From Chrysogorgia sp. JL179-B06 (lineage: Eukaryota > Cnidaria > Anthozoa > Scleralcyonacea > Chrysogorgiidae), in NCBI GenBank assembly GCA_035772405.1, contig JAYKKM010000192.1, positions 124,001 through 188,000 on the forward strand: 64,000 nt of DNA, in the 5' to 3' direction. Positions 20,003 to 29,606 of this stretch are shown here, in pieces. Below the pieces are notes generated by a model. It searched no databases. It was not told the origin of the DNA and was given only the letters and a program-made list of their open reading frames with translations. Numbering within the stretch: position 1 is the stretch's first letter; every line of letters starts with the position of its first letter. A program made the translations under genes and the position numbers.

Positions 20003-21112
20003 ATGGAACTTGGTGTGGAAACAGAGCAAGGGTTGAGAGACATCTATTATAGTCCCAAGACAGGGTACACTGGTGCAGAGAGGTTGTATCAAAGTGCATT
20101 GGGAGACGGATTGAAAGTAACTAGAAAAACAGTGAAAGAATGGTTGACAGCGCAGGACACTTACACTAGGTACAAACCCATTGTGAGAAGACATAAGTTC
20201 CGCGCGACTTTTGTTGGATTTCTTGGTGAGGAGCTTCAAATGGACCTAGTGGACATGAGTAAGTACTCAAAACAGAACGGAGGTTATTATTGGATATTGA
20301 CAGGCATTGAAATATTGAGTAGATACGCTTTTGGTATTGCAGTTTACAGAAAAGACACTAAGAACATGACTAAGGCTGTTGGAAAATTGTTGAACAACTT
20401 TAAAGATCGGTTTGGAACCACGCCTAAGTTAGCACAATTTGATGATGGACTTGAGTTCTACAACGTTGGTGTGAAAAGTTTGTTGAGAGAACATGGTGTT
20501 GAATATTTCAGCACTAAGTCTAAGAGTGACAAGAAGGCTGCTGTTGTCGAGCGTTTTAACAGAAGTCTGAAGAGTATTATGTGGAAGTACTTTTATAGCC
20601 GTGGGACGTACAAATGGATTGACGCTTTGGACCAGTTTGTAAGCAATTACAATAGCAATGTGAACCGCAGTATTATGATGAAACCGAAGGATGTCAATAA
20701 GTCAAATGAGGGTGAAGTGTGGACCACTTTGTTTGGTCATCATTTCGCAGACAACCCATTGCCAAAGTTTAGAGTTGGCGAGTCAGTGAGAATTAGTAAA
20801 TACAAGAGCGTGTTCACAAAGGGCTATGAAGCCAACTTCACTGAGGAGCTGTTTAAAGTGGTGAAGGTTATTCGCGGTGATCCAAATGTGTACGAAATTG
20901 AGGACGTAAGTGGTGAACAGATTATTGGTAAATTTTACGAACAGGAGTTATCGCTGGTCAATAAGAAACATGGTGGCGATGTGTACAGAGTTGAAAAGGT
21001 CCTGAAAAGAAAGAAAGTCGGAGGAAAGAAGATGGCGTTGGTCAAATGGTTGGGTTATGAGAGCAAACATAATTCGTGGATACCAGAAAGCGATATTCAA
21101 AATGTGAGCTAA
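20003..21112 (+). CDS. int: Retroviral-type integrase with C-terminal chromodomain
   Basis: 369 residues from the ATG at MELGVE; an upstream in-frame GTG exists. An N-terminal helix-turn-helix/zinc-like region is followed by the DDE core: first Asp in EELQMDLVDMSKY (about residue 81), second in LAQFDDGLEFYN (about 145), Glu in VVERFNRSLKS (about 182). A small barrel (RVGESVRISK) follows, then a chromodomain (YRVEKVLKRKK..GG.KMALVKWLGYESKHNSW). It inserts the linear element and makes 6-bp target duplications. The chromodomain may steer it to modified histones. The right copy is equally open. Confidence 0.92.
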   Translation: MELGVETEQGLRDIYYSPKTGYTGAERLYQSALGDGLKVTRKTVKEWLTAQDTYTRYKPIVRRHKFRATFVGFLGEELQMDLVDMSKYSKQNGGYYWILTGIEILSRYAFGIAVYRKDTKNMTKAVGKLLNNFKDRFGTTPKLAQFDDGLEFYNVGVKSLLREHGVEYFSTKSKSDKKAAVVERFNRSLKSIMWKYFYSRGTYKWIDALDQFVSNYNSNVNRSIMMKPKDVNKSNEGEVWTTLFGHHFADNPLPKFRVGESVRISKYKSVFTKGYEANFTEELFKVVKVIRGDPNVYEIEDVSGEQIIGKFYEQELSLVNKKHGGDVYRVEKVLKRKKVGGKKMALVKWLGYESKHNSWIPESDIQNVS

Positions 21113-21118
21113 TGTAAT

Positions 21119-22549
21119 ATGGCCGAAGGTGGGGAAGGTTTTGACGAGATTGAGATGGAGAACCTTGGTAGAGTCTACACTGATGATCAAATAGATGCCG
21201 AACTTGAAAGTGTTACTCAAGACTACATTTTACTTGACGATAAGTACGCCGACGACGTTATGCCCAACGTTGAGCGTGTTGAGTACGATAAATTGTTCGA
21301 TAAAATGATTAGATTACAGAATGAGCAAGAGAGGAGGTCTCGAGAAAAAGAGACGTCATTTATCGACACTGACGATGGTAAGACGGTGACAATAAGGGGG
21401 ACTAACACAGAAGTCCCAACAGTAGAGTTTGTTGAACAGGAGTCATATGGTGACGTCAATGACGTAAGTTTTAGTATAGCTTTTGAAGAGGAGGAGGAAA
21501 TTAAGAGAAGACTGGGTGAGCTAAAAGCGTCCAACAAAGAGCAAACAGAAAACAATGTAAAAAGAATCAAGCTAATAAATAGGAAAATACGTAAATTAAG
21601 CAAAAAGGGACTCGGTCACGACGACGCGTCAAGGAAAATAGTTAACAGGTCGCAGGTTACGGACTCAGGGGCTATTCTTTTCAAACCGATAAACAAAGAT
21701 GGTAAATATGGAAAACCCAAACGAATTCTAATACCTGGGAAAAAAGGCTTGATCTACAGTAAAGACGCGAGTAGTAAAAACGCGATTGAGCAGTTCAAAC
21801 AGTTAGTTAATCAAATCCCTGAGAGTACAGAAACAACAGCTGTCACAACAGAAGTGACCCCAGACGACTTCCCAGTGATTGAAACAAGAGTGGGTCACGA
21901 CGACATACCTGGGCTAACACCAAACGAGAACCGTGAGCTGAGTGGTGTGCTTAATCCAAGTGAGAGTGTGTTGCGTGAATCGAGAGTAGGCGACACTGGT
22001 GCGTTGCAAGCGCAGGCAGACTATTTTCAAAAGGCGATAGATGAAACGAGTGAGAGATTGGCAGAGCTTGACAAAAAAGCTGACCAAATTGGTCTCACGC
22101 CTGACGAAGAGCGAGAGTACGCTGGTTTGTTTGAAAGAGAGTCAGGACTAAAGCAAGCCAGAGATAGAACCCTAGAACAGCGCAAGCTTGAAGAAGTTAG
22201 AGAGCAACAAGAAGTCGACATTGACAGATTGCAGAGGTTCAAGGAATGGGCCAAAGAAAATATGGTTGGGTTGAGCGCTGTGGCAATCTCAATGGCTGGA
22301 ATTATAACAACTATTATTATCGCTGGGAGGTCTGCTGTTATGAAAGGCGCTATGGCCACGAGGTCGTTCGCACAGGCTGTTAAGAACGCTATAACGAAAA
22401 TGGGTCCATGGGCTGTCGGGTTGGCTAATTTAGTTTACAACGCGTTGACGTTGGGTGCAAAGGGTCTCGCATGGTTGGCTCAAAATCTGTGGGTACTCGC
22501 GGTGGTACTTGCGTGGTTTGCTTATGATTATTACAAGCTAAAACGGTAG
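21119..22549 (+). CDS. Large acidic/coiled-coil membrane protein
   Basis: 476 residues. The N-terminal ~380 are acidic and charged with coiled-coil-like runs (ETSERLAELDKKADQIGL, EQRKLEEVREQQEVDIDRL). The C-terminal ~95 are hydrophobic: GLSAVAISMAGIITTIIIAG, a middle VKNAITKMGPWAVGLANLVY, and GLAWLAQNLWVLAVVLAWFAY before YYKLKR. The C-terminal block is a hallmark of a protein family widespread in animal Polintons; its function is unknown, perhaps inner virion membrane or entry. The N-terminal half differs noticeably between the two copies while the C-terminus is nearly fixed. Confidence 0.6.
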   Translation: MAEGGEGFDEIEMENLGRVYTDDQIDAELESVTQDYILLDDKYADDVMPNVERVEYDKLFDKMIRLQNEQERRSREKETSFIDTDDGKTVTIRGTNTEVPTVEFVEQESYGDVNDVSFSIAFEEEEEIKRRLGELKASNKEQTENNVKRIKLINRKIRKLSKKGLGHDDASRKIVNRSQVTDSGAILFKPINKDGKYGKPKRILIPGKKGLIYSKDASSKNAIEQFKQLVNQIPESTETTAVTTEVTPDDFPVIETRVGHDDIPGLTPNENRELSGVLNPSESVLRESRVGDTGALQAQADYFQKAIDETSERLAELDKKADQIGLTPDEEREYAGLFERESGLKQARDRTLEQRKLEEVREQQEVDIDRLQRFKEWAKENMVGLSAVAISMAGIITTIIIAGRSAVMKGAMATRSFAQAVKNAITKMGPWAVGLANLVYNALTLGAKGLAWLAQNLWVLAVVLAWFAYDYYKLKR

Positions 22550-22571
22550 TGATAAAACATATGTAAAGTAT

Positions 22572-23810
22572 ATGAACGTCACGTCAGCAGAGTTGAGCCC
22601 CGGTTTTAGACGAGCGACTATGGGTGTCATAAAAGGGGCTAGAACACAGCATGTGATCACGTTGAACCCTAATAAGGTCAGTCCTGGTGAGGAACTTTAC
22701 ATTGATATACCAAAGCTCAAGGTTAGCAGCTGTTTGGTGCCTGGGTCGTTGGGTCTAGTGTTCGACTTTAAGAATGCAAACGCCAAAAGCTGGTTCTTGA
22801 ATAATGTTAGTAAGTTGTTGGTTGAGAAACTTGTTGTGAGACTAGCTGGAGAAGCTGTGTACGACAACAGTGGGGAAAATTACACTAGTGTTTATCGTGA
22901 CCTTTGGGAAAGCATCACTGCGCGAGACCAAATGATTGACTATGGTATTGGTGGTGAGAACTTGAGAAAGCTAATTTCTAAGGACGACAGTGGCGCGACG
23001 AGTGGAGACGTTGTTAAGGTTAGTGACGCGTTAATGTTTGGTGTGATTGGGACGAAGCAGCGGATTAAGCTCGGTAAGATCATGAATGACCACGGGTTGT
23101 ACGCTCCTTTTAGCATGAACAACAACTTGCAGTATGTGATCACACTTCCGAAGGCCACAGACATCATGGTGGCGCAATCCGGTAGCGCTGTGGGTGGATA
23201 CACTCTGGAGAACCTCGAGCTTGAGTACGAGACGATCGATAATCAGGAGCTTGCTGATGAAATAACGTCAGGCTATGCAAGTGGTCGTAGTTTGTCATAC
23301 GAACACGTTACATTGATGAAAACCACTGAATGGGATAAGGGCACAACCATTGTGAATGAAAATGTCAATCTGCCAAGAAAAAGCATGAAGGCGATTGTGT
23401 TGCTATTCACGAATAAGGTGCGAACAGACAGTGAGGAGTTTCTTTACCCAAATATCGAGAGTGTTAGAGTCACAATTGAAGGTGTGCCAAATAGTGTGCA
23501 CTCACAAGGCATCCCAAAGTCGAAGTTCTACGCAGAAGCGAAACGATTGTTTGGGTTGGGTGAGGAACACGCTCAGTTCATGACCATACAGAAATTCTAT
23601 AAAAATAGTTTCGCGTTAGTCATTGACTTGAGGAGCGTTCAAGATAATTACAACGTCGCCACTGGCAAGAAAATCGTAAACACACAATCCGGCGTGCTTC
23701 TTGAAATCACTAAGAAAGCGACGACTGCGAATGTTATGTGTAGGGTGTTTGTGATGAGTGATGGGCTGGTCAACTTCATGAACAATGGGTTGCAGTCAAT
23801 CCAGTATTAA
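22572..23810 (+). CDS. mcp: Major capsid protein (double jelly-roll type)
   Basis: 412 residues, beta-rich and the most conserved structural gene between copies (about 17 differences). It lies directly before the packaging ATPase, the usual capsid-module order. Recognisable blocks are GFRRATMGVIKG, KLLVEKLVVRLAGE, YDLW-type VYRDLWES, GGYTLENLELEYETID, IESVRVTIEGVPNSVHSQG and FALVIDLRSVQDN, which match the hexon-like capsid family of one animal Polinton lineage. The fold call comes from family knowledge, not from structure. Confidence 0.75.
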   Translation: MNVTSAELSPGFRRATMGVIKGARTQHVITLNPNKVSPGEELYIDIPKLKVSSCLVPGSLGLVFDFKNANAKSWFLNNVSKLLVEKLVVRLAGEAVYDNSGENYTSVYRDLWESITARDQMIDYGIGGENLRKLISKDDSGATSGDVVKVSDALMFGVIGTKQRIKLGKIMNDHGLYAPFSMNNNLQYVITLPKATDIMVAQSGSAVGGYTLENLELEYETIDNQELADEITSGYASGRSLSYEHVTLMKTTEWDKGTTIVNENVNLPRKSMKAIVLLFTNKVRTDSEEFLYPNIESVRVTIEGVPNSVHSQGIPKSKFYAEAKRLFGLGEEHAQFMTIQKFYKNSFALVIDLRSVQDNYNVATGKKIVNTQSGVLLEITKKATTANVMCRVFVMSDGLVNFMNNGLQSIQY

Positions 23811-23825
23811 ATCAAACGTGGGTTA

Positions 23826-24425
23826 ATGGAGACTCCGTTTAATATGTTAATTGTTGGTATGACAGCTTGTGGTAAGACTTATTATTTGCTGGAAACATTG
23901 GAATCTGAGTATCGTGGTAAATTTGACTACATTGTGTTGATTTGCCCTACTTTCGAGTGGAACAAAGCGTATCAAGATTGGAAATATGTACGTGACCCTG
24001 ACGTGTTAGCGATAGACTGCGCACAGGACAATGTCGACGCTGTTCTCAAGTGTGTGACTAACGTTTTTAAAGGTACTAACACTCTGATTGTGTTGGACGA
24101 CTGTGCGAGTGGACAGGACGTCAAGAATAGGACTAGTCAATTGGTCAACTTAGCTTTTAGTGCGCGACATTTTATGTTGAGCGTTATTGTCATCACACAA
24201 CAACTGACGTCGATCGCAAAACCGTATAGAGAAAACATTAGTAAGCTCATTTGCTTTTACTGTCCGAGCAGAAGTGATATGAAGGTTGTTATTGACGATT
24301 ACCTTGGGCACATTAGCAAAGAAGAAGTGTCGGCGATTGTGACCGCATTAAAAAATAATAAGTACGCTAGACTCGAAATCTCACTGCGCTATCCATACAG
24401 TTACGAAGTTGTTATTCCGCAATAA
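23826..24425 (+). CDS. A32/FtsK-type genome-packaging ATPase
   Basis: 199 residues. Walker A is GMTACGKT at residues 11-18. Walker B is TLIVLDDC at about 88-95. ITQQLTSIAKPYREN (about 126-140) is in the sensor/arginine-finger region. The size is typical of Polinton packaging ATPases, which drive DNA into the capsid. It starts 15 bp after the capsid gene. Confidence 0.88.
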   Translation: METPFNMLIVGMTACGKTYYLLETLESEYRGKFDYIVLICPTFEWNKAYQDWKYVRDPDVLAIDCAQDNVDAVLKCVTNVFKGTNTLIVLDDCASGQDVKNRTSQLVNLAFSARHFMLSVIVITQQLTSIAKPYRENISKLICFYCPSRSDMKVVIDDYLGHISKEEVSAIVTALKNNKYARLEISLRYPYSYEVVIPQ

Positions 24426-24428
24426 AAT

Positions 24429-24943
24429 ATGGGTATAAGTAATAGCGTGATGGTAAAACGCAAAAGTGAAGAAAACCCCACGATTGAGGAGTTAGTTGAG
24501 GAGACCGCTGACACTTCGACTGTGGAAGACAACATTGACGTTAGGAGATCTGAACTAATTAGACTGTCTGGCGGCATCGTGTGGTGAGCCAATCTGAGGC
24601 GTATATTAAAAAAGCGTCCGCAAAGGTTATCGACAAGATATGGCGCCAATATGAGTTGAAGAGAATGGAAATCGCAAACGCTTTTCTCACTGACTTGCTA
24701 ATCAGCAAATTCGCTAACTTACTAGATGGGTTGAACGCTATAGAGAATCCTGACGAACTAAACGACGAGTTGCAAAAAGATCCGTTATTAAAGAAAGACG
24801 TTGAGAGCATTGTCGCGATTGTGACGCCGTACGTGCCTTTCTTGGGTTTGTTGTCAGGAGGGATCACAACGTCGAAATATGTGTACGATCACCATTTTAA
24901 AAGTGAGGCGACAAACGCTGAAAATAGTGAACAAACGGACTAA
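24429..24943 (+). pseudogene. MG-starting virion-associated protein, frameshifted (left copy)
   Basis: Counterpart of the intact 169-residue gene at 41410-41919. A roughly 2-nt gain near 24578 ends the first frame at a TGA (24585-24587); the rest reads on from 24581. The C-terminal part (DLLISKFANLLDGLN..., PYVPFLGLLSGGITTSKYVYDHHF) is conserved. The description is given under the right copy. Confidence 0.7.
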
Positions 24944-25569
24944 TCTATTATTAACAGGTGACAATAATCTAATTTGCATAACAGGTGGCAATTTTATCAC
25001 GCGTGAGACACTTTTACGATACATAAGTTTGTAAAAATGTTGAAATGTTTATTTTTCTTAAATGTGATTTGACACAAATTTGTGAAAATGTTGAAACGAC
25101 ACTTTCTATTTTTTAAATGTGATTTGACAAATTTGTGAAAATGTGATTTGACAAATTTGTGAAAATGTTGAAACGACACTTTCTATTTTTTAAATGCGGT
25201 TTGACAAATTTGTGAAAATGTTGAGACGGCACTTTCTATTTTTTAAATGTGATTCGACAAAAAAATGTGAAAATGTTGAAATGACACTCTCTATTTTTTA
25301 ATATGTGAGAGTGGGCTCGTACCACATTTTATTTTTTTAACACACGAAAATGTTGAAACGACACTTTCTATTTTTCCTAAATGTAATTTGACATAAATTT
25401 GTGAGAATTTTGAAACGACTATTTTTTAAATGTGGCTGAAATGGTGTCAAATTTAGCGAGAGTCGCGATTTAGTATAAATTTGGTATTGTTTCGCTAGTC
25501 TCGCATGTGTTTGACACCAATTTAGTAGAAAACGTGTGAGGGGTGTCTAGATTGACTAACGATTGCTGT
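24944..25569. repeat. Subterminal region with a ~53-bp tandem repeat array
   Basis: From about 25034 to 25430, a unit beginning AAAATGTTGAAACGACACTT and ending in GATTTGACAAATTTGTG recurs about seven times, with one shortened unit and some indels. The right copy has only one such unit in each TIR (around 40640-40690 and 59190-59220). There is no gene; short frames here are artefacts of the repeat. Possibly a replication or packaging region. Array length clearly changes between copies. Confidence 0.8.
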
Positions 25570-25739
25570 AGTAGTATAGCAGGTAGGGCTGCGAGCTTAT
25601 TCGGTGTCAACCGTAAAATATAACACCAAAACATCACCAAATTTGTCGAGTCGCGACTTGGTAAATTTGGTGATGTTTTTTGGTGTTATATTTTACGGTT
25701 GACACCGATTGGGCTCGCAGCCCTACCTGCTATACTACT
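25570..25739. repeat. Terminal near-perfect palindrome of element A (left copy)
   Basis: The last 170 bp fold on themselves. Both arms start AGTAGTATAGCAGGTAGGG and continue for about 80 bp with only a 4-base mismatch block and a 2-base bulge, around a GAGTCGCGACT-type centre. The outer end (ACT at 25739) is the element terminus. The following bases AAAATA would be the 6-bp target duplication, but its partner is lost with the other end. Confidence 0.85.
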
Positions 25740-26672
25740 AAAATAAACTGACTTTAAACTTATGGGGTTTACTTGTCTTATAGAATAATTTAAACCAATA
25801 AGAGTATTTCTGACAATTTTTATAACAACAGGTACAGGGGGGGGTTTGATATGCATCAGCTTAACAATCTTATCGAGATTAAAAGTATAAACCCTATCGT
25901 TACTAGTTTTAAGTTTTGATATAGGGTTATGATTTTCGCAAAATAAAATAAAACAGCATACAAGTTGATACACTATTTTCTCAAAATTATCTAAATTATG
26001 TAGATAATAAAAAGCAGCCTTTAAATAAAACGGATCTATAAAATATAAATAAATACAGCAATATGTAAATTCATGACTAAAACAACGATTAAGTCTATGT
26101 AATGTATTACAAAGATAAGACCCTCCATACCCTATGGGTTTAGGAATTGTAGTTTGCTCATCATTAATAGTAATAGAAATAAAGTGGTAAATATCATTTC
26201 TTGGGTAATAACTGTTTTGAATTTCAATAAAAAAATTATCAGAATGATTATCATTCAAATGAAAAATAGATTTCATTAATGTTTGAGCGGGTATTAATAG
26301 TAATTTGTGATAACGCTCACAGAGTTTTTCACCATAAATATAATATTTTCGTTGTGTATGAACAACGGGTATTATATAGTGTTGTTTATCTGTTAAGATT
26401 CGCCAATCCATGCATTCATCTTGATACATTTCAGTTTTCATTTTTTCAATATAGGCGTAGTCTTTATATCCACAACCAAGTTGTCTCGATTCAAATTCCA
26501 TACATTCGATAATTCCCCCATAGTAATAGTCACATAAGTCACAGACGGCAAATAATAATCCAATGTATCGGTTACGAAAATGTTGTATATAATACACAAT
26601 TTTCAATATCGTCTTAATATTGATTTCTTGAGCTTGCGCATAGGTTCTTTTACTCCCAATGTTTAATGACAT
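25740..26672 (-). pseudogene. Element B terminal-gene paralogue 1, cut by element A
   Basis: About 310 residues remain, from MSLNIGSKRTY. The 3' end is lost where the element A terminus begins, and the visible frame reads on into A for a few codons. It shares with the gene at 62697-63962: IKTILKIVYYIQHF...IGLLFAVCDLCDYYYGG near the N-terminus, and CCFILFCENHNPIS near the C-terminus. It is rich in Tyr, Phe and Cys. No known domain. The start is taken at the first ATG; the upstream TTG is ignored. Confidence 0.6.
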
Positions 26673-27127
26673 TCTCAAAAGTGATAACGTTTTTTAAAAA
26701 ATCGCCTTGTTTTTCTCAATCTTTAAATATATATTTCTACACACAGATTTTAACACGATAAAAATTTGAAAAAAGTATTATTGTAACTACAATGTATAAT
26801 ATATCAACTGATTTGACGTGTGTGTGTTTTAGAACAACATTAGGGATTCGTTTTAATCCACAACACAGCATTTGGTGCAACTAATCCCCGTGTATTTGTT
26901 TAGAAGAAAATCGCTAATTATGGATTCGCGTCTCTAATTCCCCAAACACACATTCATTGTATACGAGTATCACAAATCATCGGGATGACATGAAAGCTTT
27001 AATCAATGAACTCTGATTGGTCAAACTAATCTATCCACAGTAACGCATAGTAACGCGGGATACAATTATAAAAGCCGATGTAGGGTTGAAAATAATTAAT
27101 ATCAGTCTGAGTGTAGGAGAGTGAGAG
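26673..27127. promoter_or_regulatory. Divergent intergenic region of element B with TATA box
   Basis: AT-rich spacer between divergent genes. A TATAAAAG box at 27067-27074 lies about 55 bp before the ATG at 27128. The same arrangement (TATAAAAT about 55 bp before the ATG) occurs at 62097-62104 in front of the leftward gene at 62045. GTGTGTGTTTTAG and CCCAAACACACATTC form a loose inverted pair flanking the middle. Confidence 0.5.
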
Positions 27128-27325
27128 ATGGCAAAAATATTTGAGAACGTGAACAGCGAAATTAAAGAAGACTTCATACCGTTAGAGACAACTGAGAAGA
27201 ATGAAGAGACTATCGAAGAGTTGTATGCGGGTAAATATAATTATGCATTAAACAAATGTAAAGAAGAAATATCCCAAGAACGACAGAAATTATTTTTATC
27301 GCGTATCACACATAATGGATTGTGA
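27128..27325 (+). CDS. Small acidic protein, element B
   Basis: 65 residues, rich in Glu and Lys (MAKIFENVNSEIKED..., EEISQERQKL). No domain recognised. It is the first gene after a TATA box and overlaps the next gene's start by 11 nt, which suggests a shared transcript. Confidence 0.5.
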   Translation: MAKIFENVNSEIKEDFIPLETTEKNEETIEELYAGKYNYALNKCKEEISQERQKLFLSRITHNGL

Positions 27326-27896
27326 ATGTTACCAGTTTAAGGGAGAGAGACCCAGTTATCGTGAAGTAACTCTTCTTGAACTTCAAACGAAGAAGTATTT
27401 TATTTATCATTGTTATGATAGCAAGTTAAAACCCTACAAAGAACTAACTCGAAGGGAACGGTCTACTGTCTACTATCAATATCGATGTCATGGACTAGAC
27501 TATTTAACTGAAAAAAAATCAAGAGATTATTTTAGTAAAAGTGAACTTATAAATAGATTAAGTTATTTATTTCGTAATGTTTTTCCCCCGAATGCTATTA
27601 TTGGGTATAAAGGTGGTGATAAAGAATCGTCGTTAGTTAAAACACTTCAAGAAAAAACTATTTTACATTGTGTGAATCTTGAATATTTTGGAATCGAGAA
27701 GTACGATTATTTACTTTCGTTTTATAATCTTAAACCAAGAAATTGTTGGTATCATACTAGTGAACCCACATGTTTATTGTATCATTGTAGTTTGTTTGAA
27801 TGTCTTTTATTTGCTGCATGTTTGTTTCGTAAATTAGAAGATGTGGATAATGAACGATCTGTACTCTCTATGTATGATAAGGAATTTAATTTTTAA
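27315..27896 (+). CDS. Putative RNase H-fold exonuclease-like protein
   Basis: 193 residues. It starts MDCECYQFKG (a D-x-E acidic pair after a strand) and has RERSTVYYQYRCHGLDY (about 50-66), AIIGYKGGDKESSLVKTL (about 94-111), VNLEYFGIEKYDYLL and HCSLFECLLFA. The order 'DcE...HGL.w...KGG.KE..L...NLE.fg...HC...EC' is that of a family of uncharacterised DEDD-like proteins in insect and mollusc mobile elements and viruses. If active it would trim nucleic acid. The assignment is by pattern only. Confidence 0.4.
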   Translation: MDCECYQFKGERPSYREVTLLELQTKKYFIYHCYDSKLKPYKELTRRERSTVYYQYRCHGLDYLTEKKSRDYFSKSELINRLSYLFRNVFPPNAIIGYKGGDKESSLVKTLQEKTILHCVNLEYFGIEKYDYLLSFYNLKPRNCWYHTSEPTCLLYHCSLFECLLFAACLFRKLEDVDNERSVLSMYDKEFNF

Positions 27897-27943
27897 AAAT
27901 TATTCTCTCCTGAACATTTTACCTAAATAAAAAAATACACTTT

Positions 27944-28219
27944 TTGATTTTAAAAAAAAATATTGAATGTATTTTCCTTTTATTTTTAGAAACACAAAGA
28001 TTGTTTAAAAAATTATCAAAAGCACATTTAAGAAATGTTTATATTTTAAAAATAAAACGTACATTAGAACGTTATTATTTTGTTAAAGATGTACATGTTA
28101 TCAAAAACACTATTTTTGTTAAAATAGGAGAGAGAAGTTTTAAAAAAAATAAGATGATCATAGAAACTCTTTGTACATTTAAATATATAAAAAATGATAT
28201 CATTGTACGTATAGTATAA
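27944..28219 (+). CDS. Hypothetical AT-rich frame, element B
   Basis: 91 codons from a TTG with no early ATG; basic and hydrophobic (RLFKKLSKAHLRNVYILKIK). It is collinear with its neighbours but could be a decayed gene or chance open frame in AT-rich DNA. Confidence 0.25.
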   Translation: MILKKNIECIFLLFLETQRLFKKLSKAHLRNVYILKIKRTLERYYFVKDVHVIKNTIFVKIGERSFKKNKMIIETLCTFKYIKNDIIVRIV

Positions 28220-28259
28220 ATAAAACGTTCATAATTTTTTTTCTCTTATTGGAATTAAA

Positions 28260-28943
28260 ATGAGTCAGAAAAAAATCATCCATTATAATGAACGTTTTTA
28301 TCTTACGAATCCAAGAAAATTCGGGACAATTGCGTTAAAATCAGCAAATAATATATATGAGTTTCAAGAAGTGTCTTGGAAACACGGTGTAATACCCGCG
28401 AGTTTTCTTAACGGTTTATTTAAATTTAAAACAAATATTCGTGCTCCAGGTCCAAATACTGATTTTTCATTGACATTTAGTAACAATAGAAAATTTCAAA
28501 CAGATAAACAGATTTATCTTACAGGAGAATTAGAAGCAAGAAAAAAAGATTGGCATAAACGAAAAATAATTCATAGTATTGATGTAAAACTTAAAAATAA
28601 TATTCGTGAATCATATAACGGGGCGTTAGGATGGAGTATTGTTCAAGTTAAAAAAGAGATATTCGAACAGGGTGATCTTGGCTCATATATTGCAAAACCT
28701 AATAAACCCTATTTTAGCTCTAATCAATTGTTTATTGATCCCGAGCAAAATTTCTTTAACGGTGATAAACGTTTTGTAGATTTAGCTTATAATTTACCTG
28801 CTGACGAAGATTTTATATTGATTCAAAACATTAAATTTATAGATGAAAATTTTTTGTGGAAATATGGTCTTAAAATTGCCGAGGCAGATAAACCCTATAA
28901 TGAATACGATATTTCTATTGTTTATTCCGATGGATATACGTAG
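28260..28943 (+). CDS. Unknown protein, element B (possible virion protein)
   Basis: 227 residues, with an ATG closely following an AT-rich leader. Beta-type patterns include GTIALKSANNIYEFQEVSWKHGVIPASF near the N-terminus, where a 'W..g.iP.sf' motif recalls the start of structural proteins in these elements. It then has RKIIHSIDVKLKNNIRES and a DISIVYSDGYT end. No membrane segment. No confident family. Confidence 0.45.
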   Translation: MSQKKIIHYNERFYLTNPRKFGTIALKSANNIYEFQEVSWKHGVIPASFLNGLFKFKTNIRAPGPNTDFSLTFSNNRKFQTDKQIYLTGELEARKKDWHKRKIIHSIDVKLKNNIRESYNGALGWSIVQVKKEIFEQGDLGSYIAKPNKPYFSSNQLFIDPEQNFFNGDKRFVDLAYNLPADEDFILIQNIKFIDENFLWKYGLKIAEADKPYNEYDISIVYSDGYT

Positions 28944-28989
28944 ATAGGGGTATATATAAAGATCGTTTTATCAAAGGGAATCACGTGTC

Positions 28990-29581
28990 ATGGAGTTTCA
29001 GCGCGTACAAAATCAAGAGGGATATAAGATTTATCATGATTTAACACAATATAGTTATGTGGAATCCGTTTTTTTTTTGGTATTTAGTAGGAAGTATGGA
29101 AATTGAAAAATCAAGATATCATCTACTAATATCTATTGCTGATTATGAAGCATATGTACAGTATAAATTTATACTGGAAGTAGAATGTTCAAAAAATCCC
29201 AAAATGTATGTTATGCATCATGAGGAACACGATATTCCAGAAGAATGTTATGAATTTCTTCGTAAAATATGTGAAGCATGGAATGATGCTCTATCCCCAC
29301 GTATCAACGACAAAAGAATTGGAGAATATTTAAAGATACTAGATTATGATAGAAAACATTGTTTTAGTTATGAGTGTTTTAGGAGTATTATAGCATTATA
29401 TTATGATTTTTGGGTTTATAATAAAACTATAAAATACACTTGTAAAAAATGTAAAGGGGAATGCGAATGTAATGTGGATTACCCTAATTTCATCAGTGTA
29501 AATTTTAATGAAATAAGAGCTTATAATGTAGAAAAATATTCAATGGACAATAACCTCTTATGTAACGAAATAATACACTGA
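28990..29581 (+). pseudogene. Unknown cysteine-containing protein, possibly frameshifted
   Basis: The main frame (29057 or 29096 to 29581) encodes about 160-174 residues with a Cys cluster, YTCKKCKGECECN, near residue 135 that could bind zinc. Just upstream an ATG at 28990 opens a 39-codon frame (MEFQRVQNQEGYKIYHDL) that runs into a run of ten T's at about 29070 and ends shortly after. The two may be one gene with a homopolymer frameshift. Alternatively the gene starts at the ATG at 29096. Confidence 0.35.
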
Positions 29582-29606
29582 ATGTATGTTTTTTATTTAA
29601 AAAAAA

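Larger units (their letters stand above)
9749..25739. mobile_element. Element A, left copy: Polinton/Maverick truncated at the polymerase end
   Basis: Gene for gene it mirrors the right copy at 40474-59413 in inverted orientation. Its capsid-side terminus is intact (AG...CT type, ending ACT at 25739). The other terminus, the TIR there and the C-terminal third of the polymerase are missing: homology stops at about 9749 within the polymerase frame. Frameshifts affect the polymerase, zinc-finger, BRO-N/VRR-NUC and last virion genes. The intact end lies inside a gene of AT-rich element B. Confidence 0.85.

Noticed and set aside
24401..24867. Long serine-rich reverse frames opposite element A genes (also 21223-21603, 44616-45131, 46118-46444)
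   Set aside because: Antisense shadows of strongly coding forward genes with no independent start context or family pattern.
24997..25179. Reverse frame with repeated HFHKFVKS words
   Set aside because: Artefact of the 53-bp tandem repeat; not present in the right copy.
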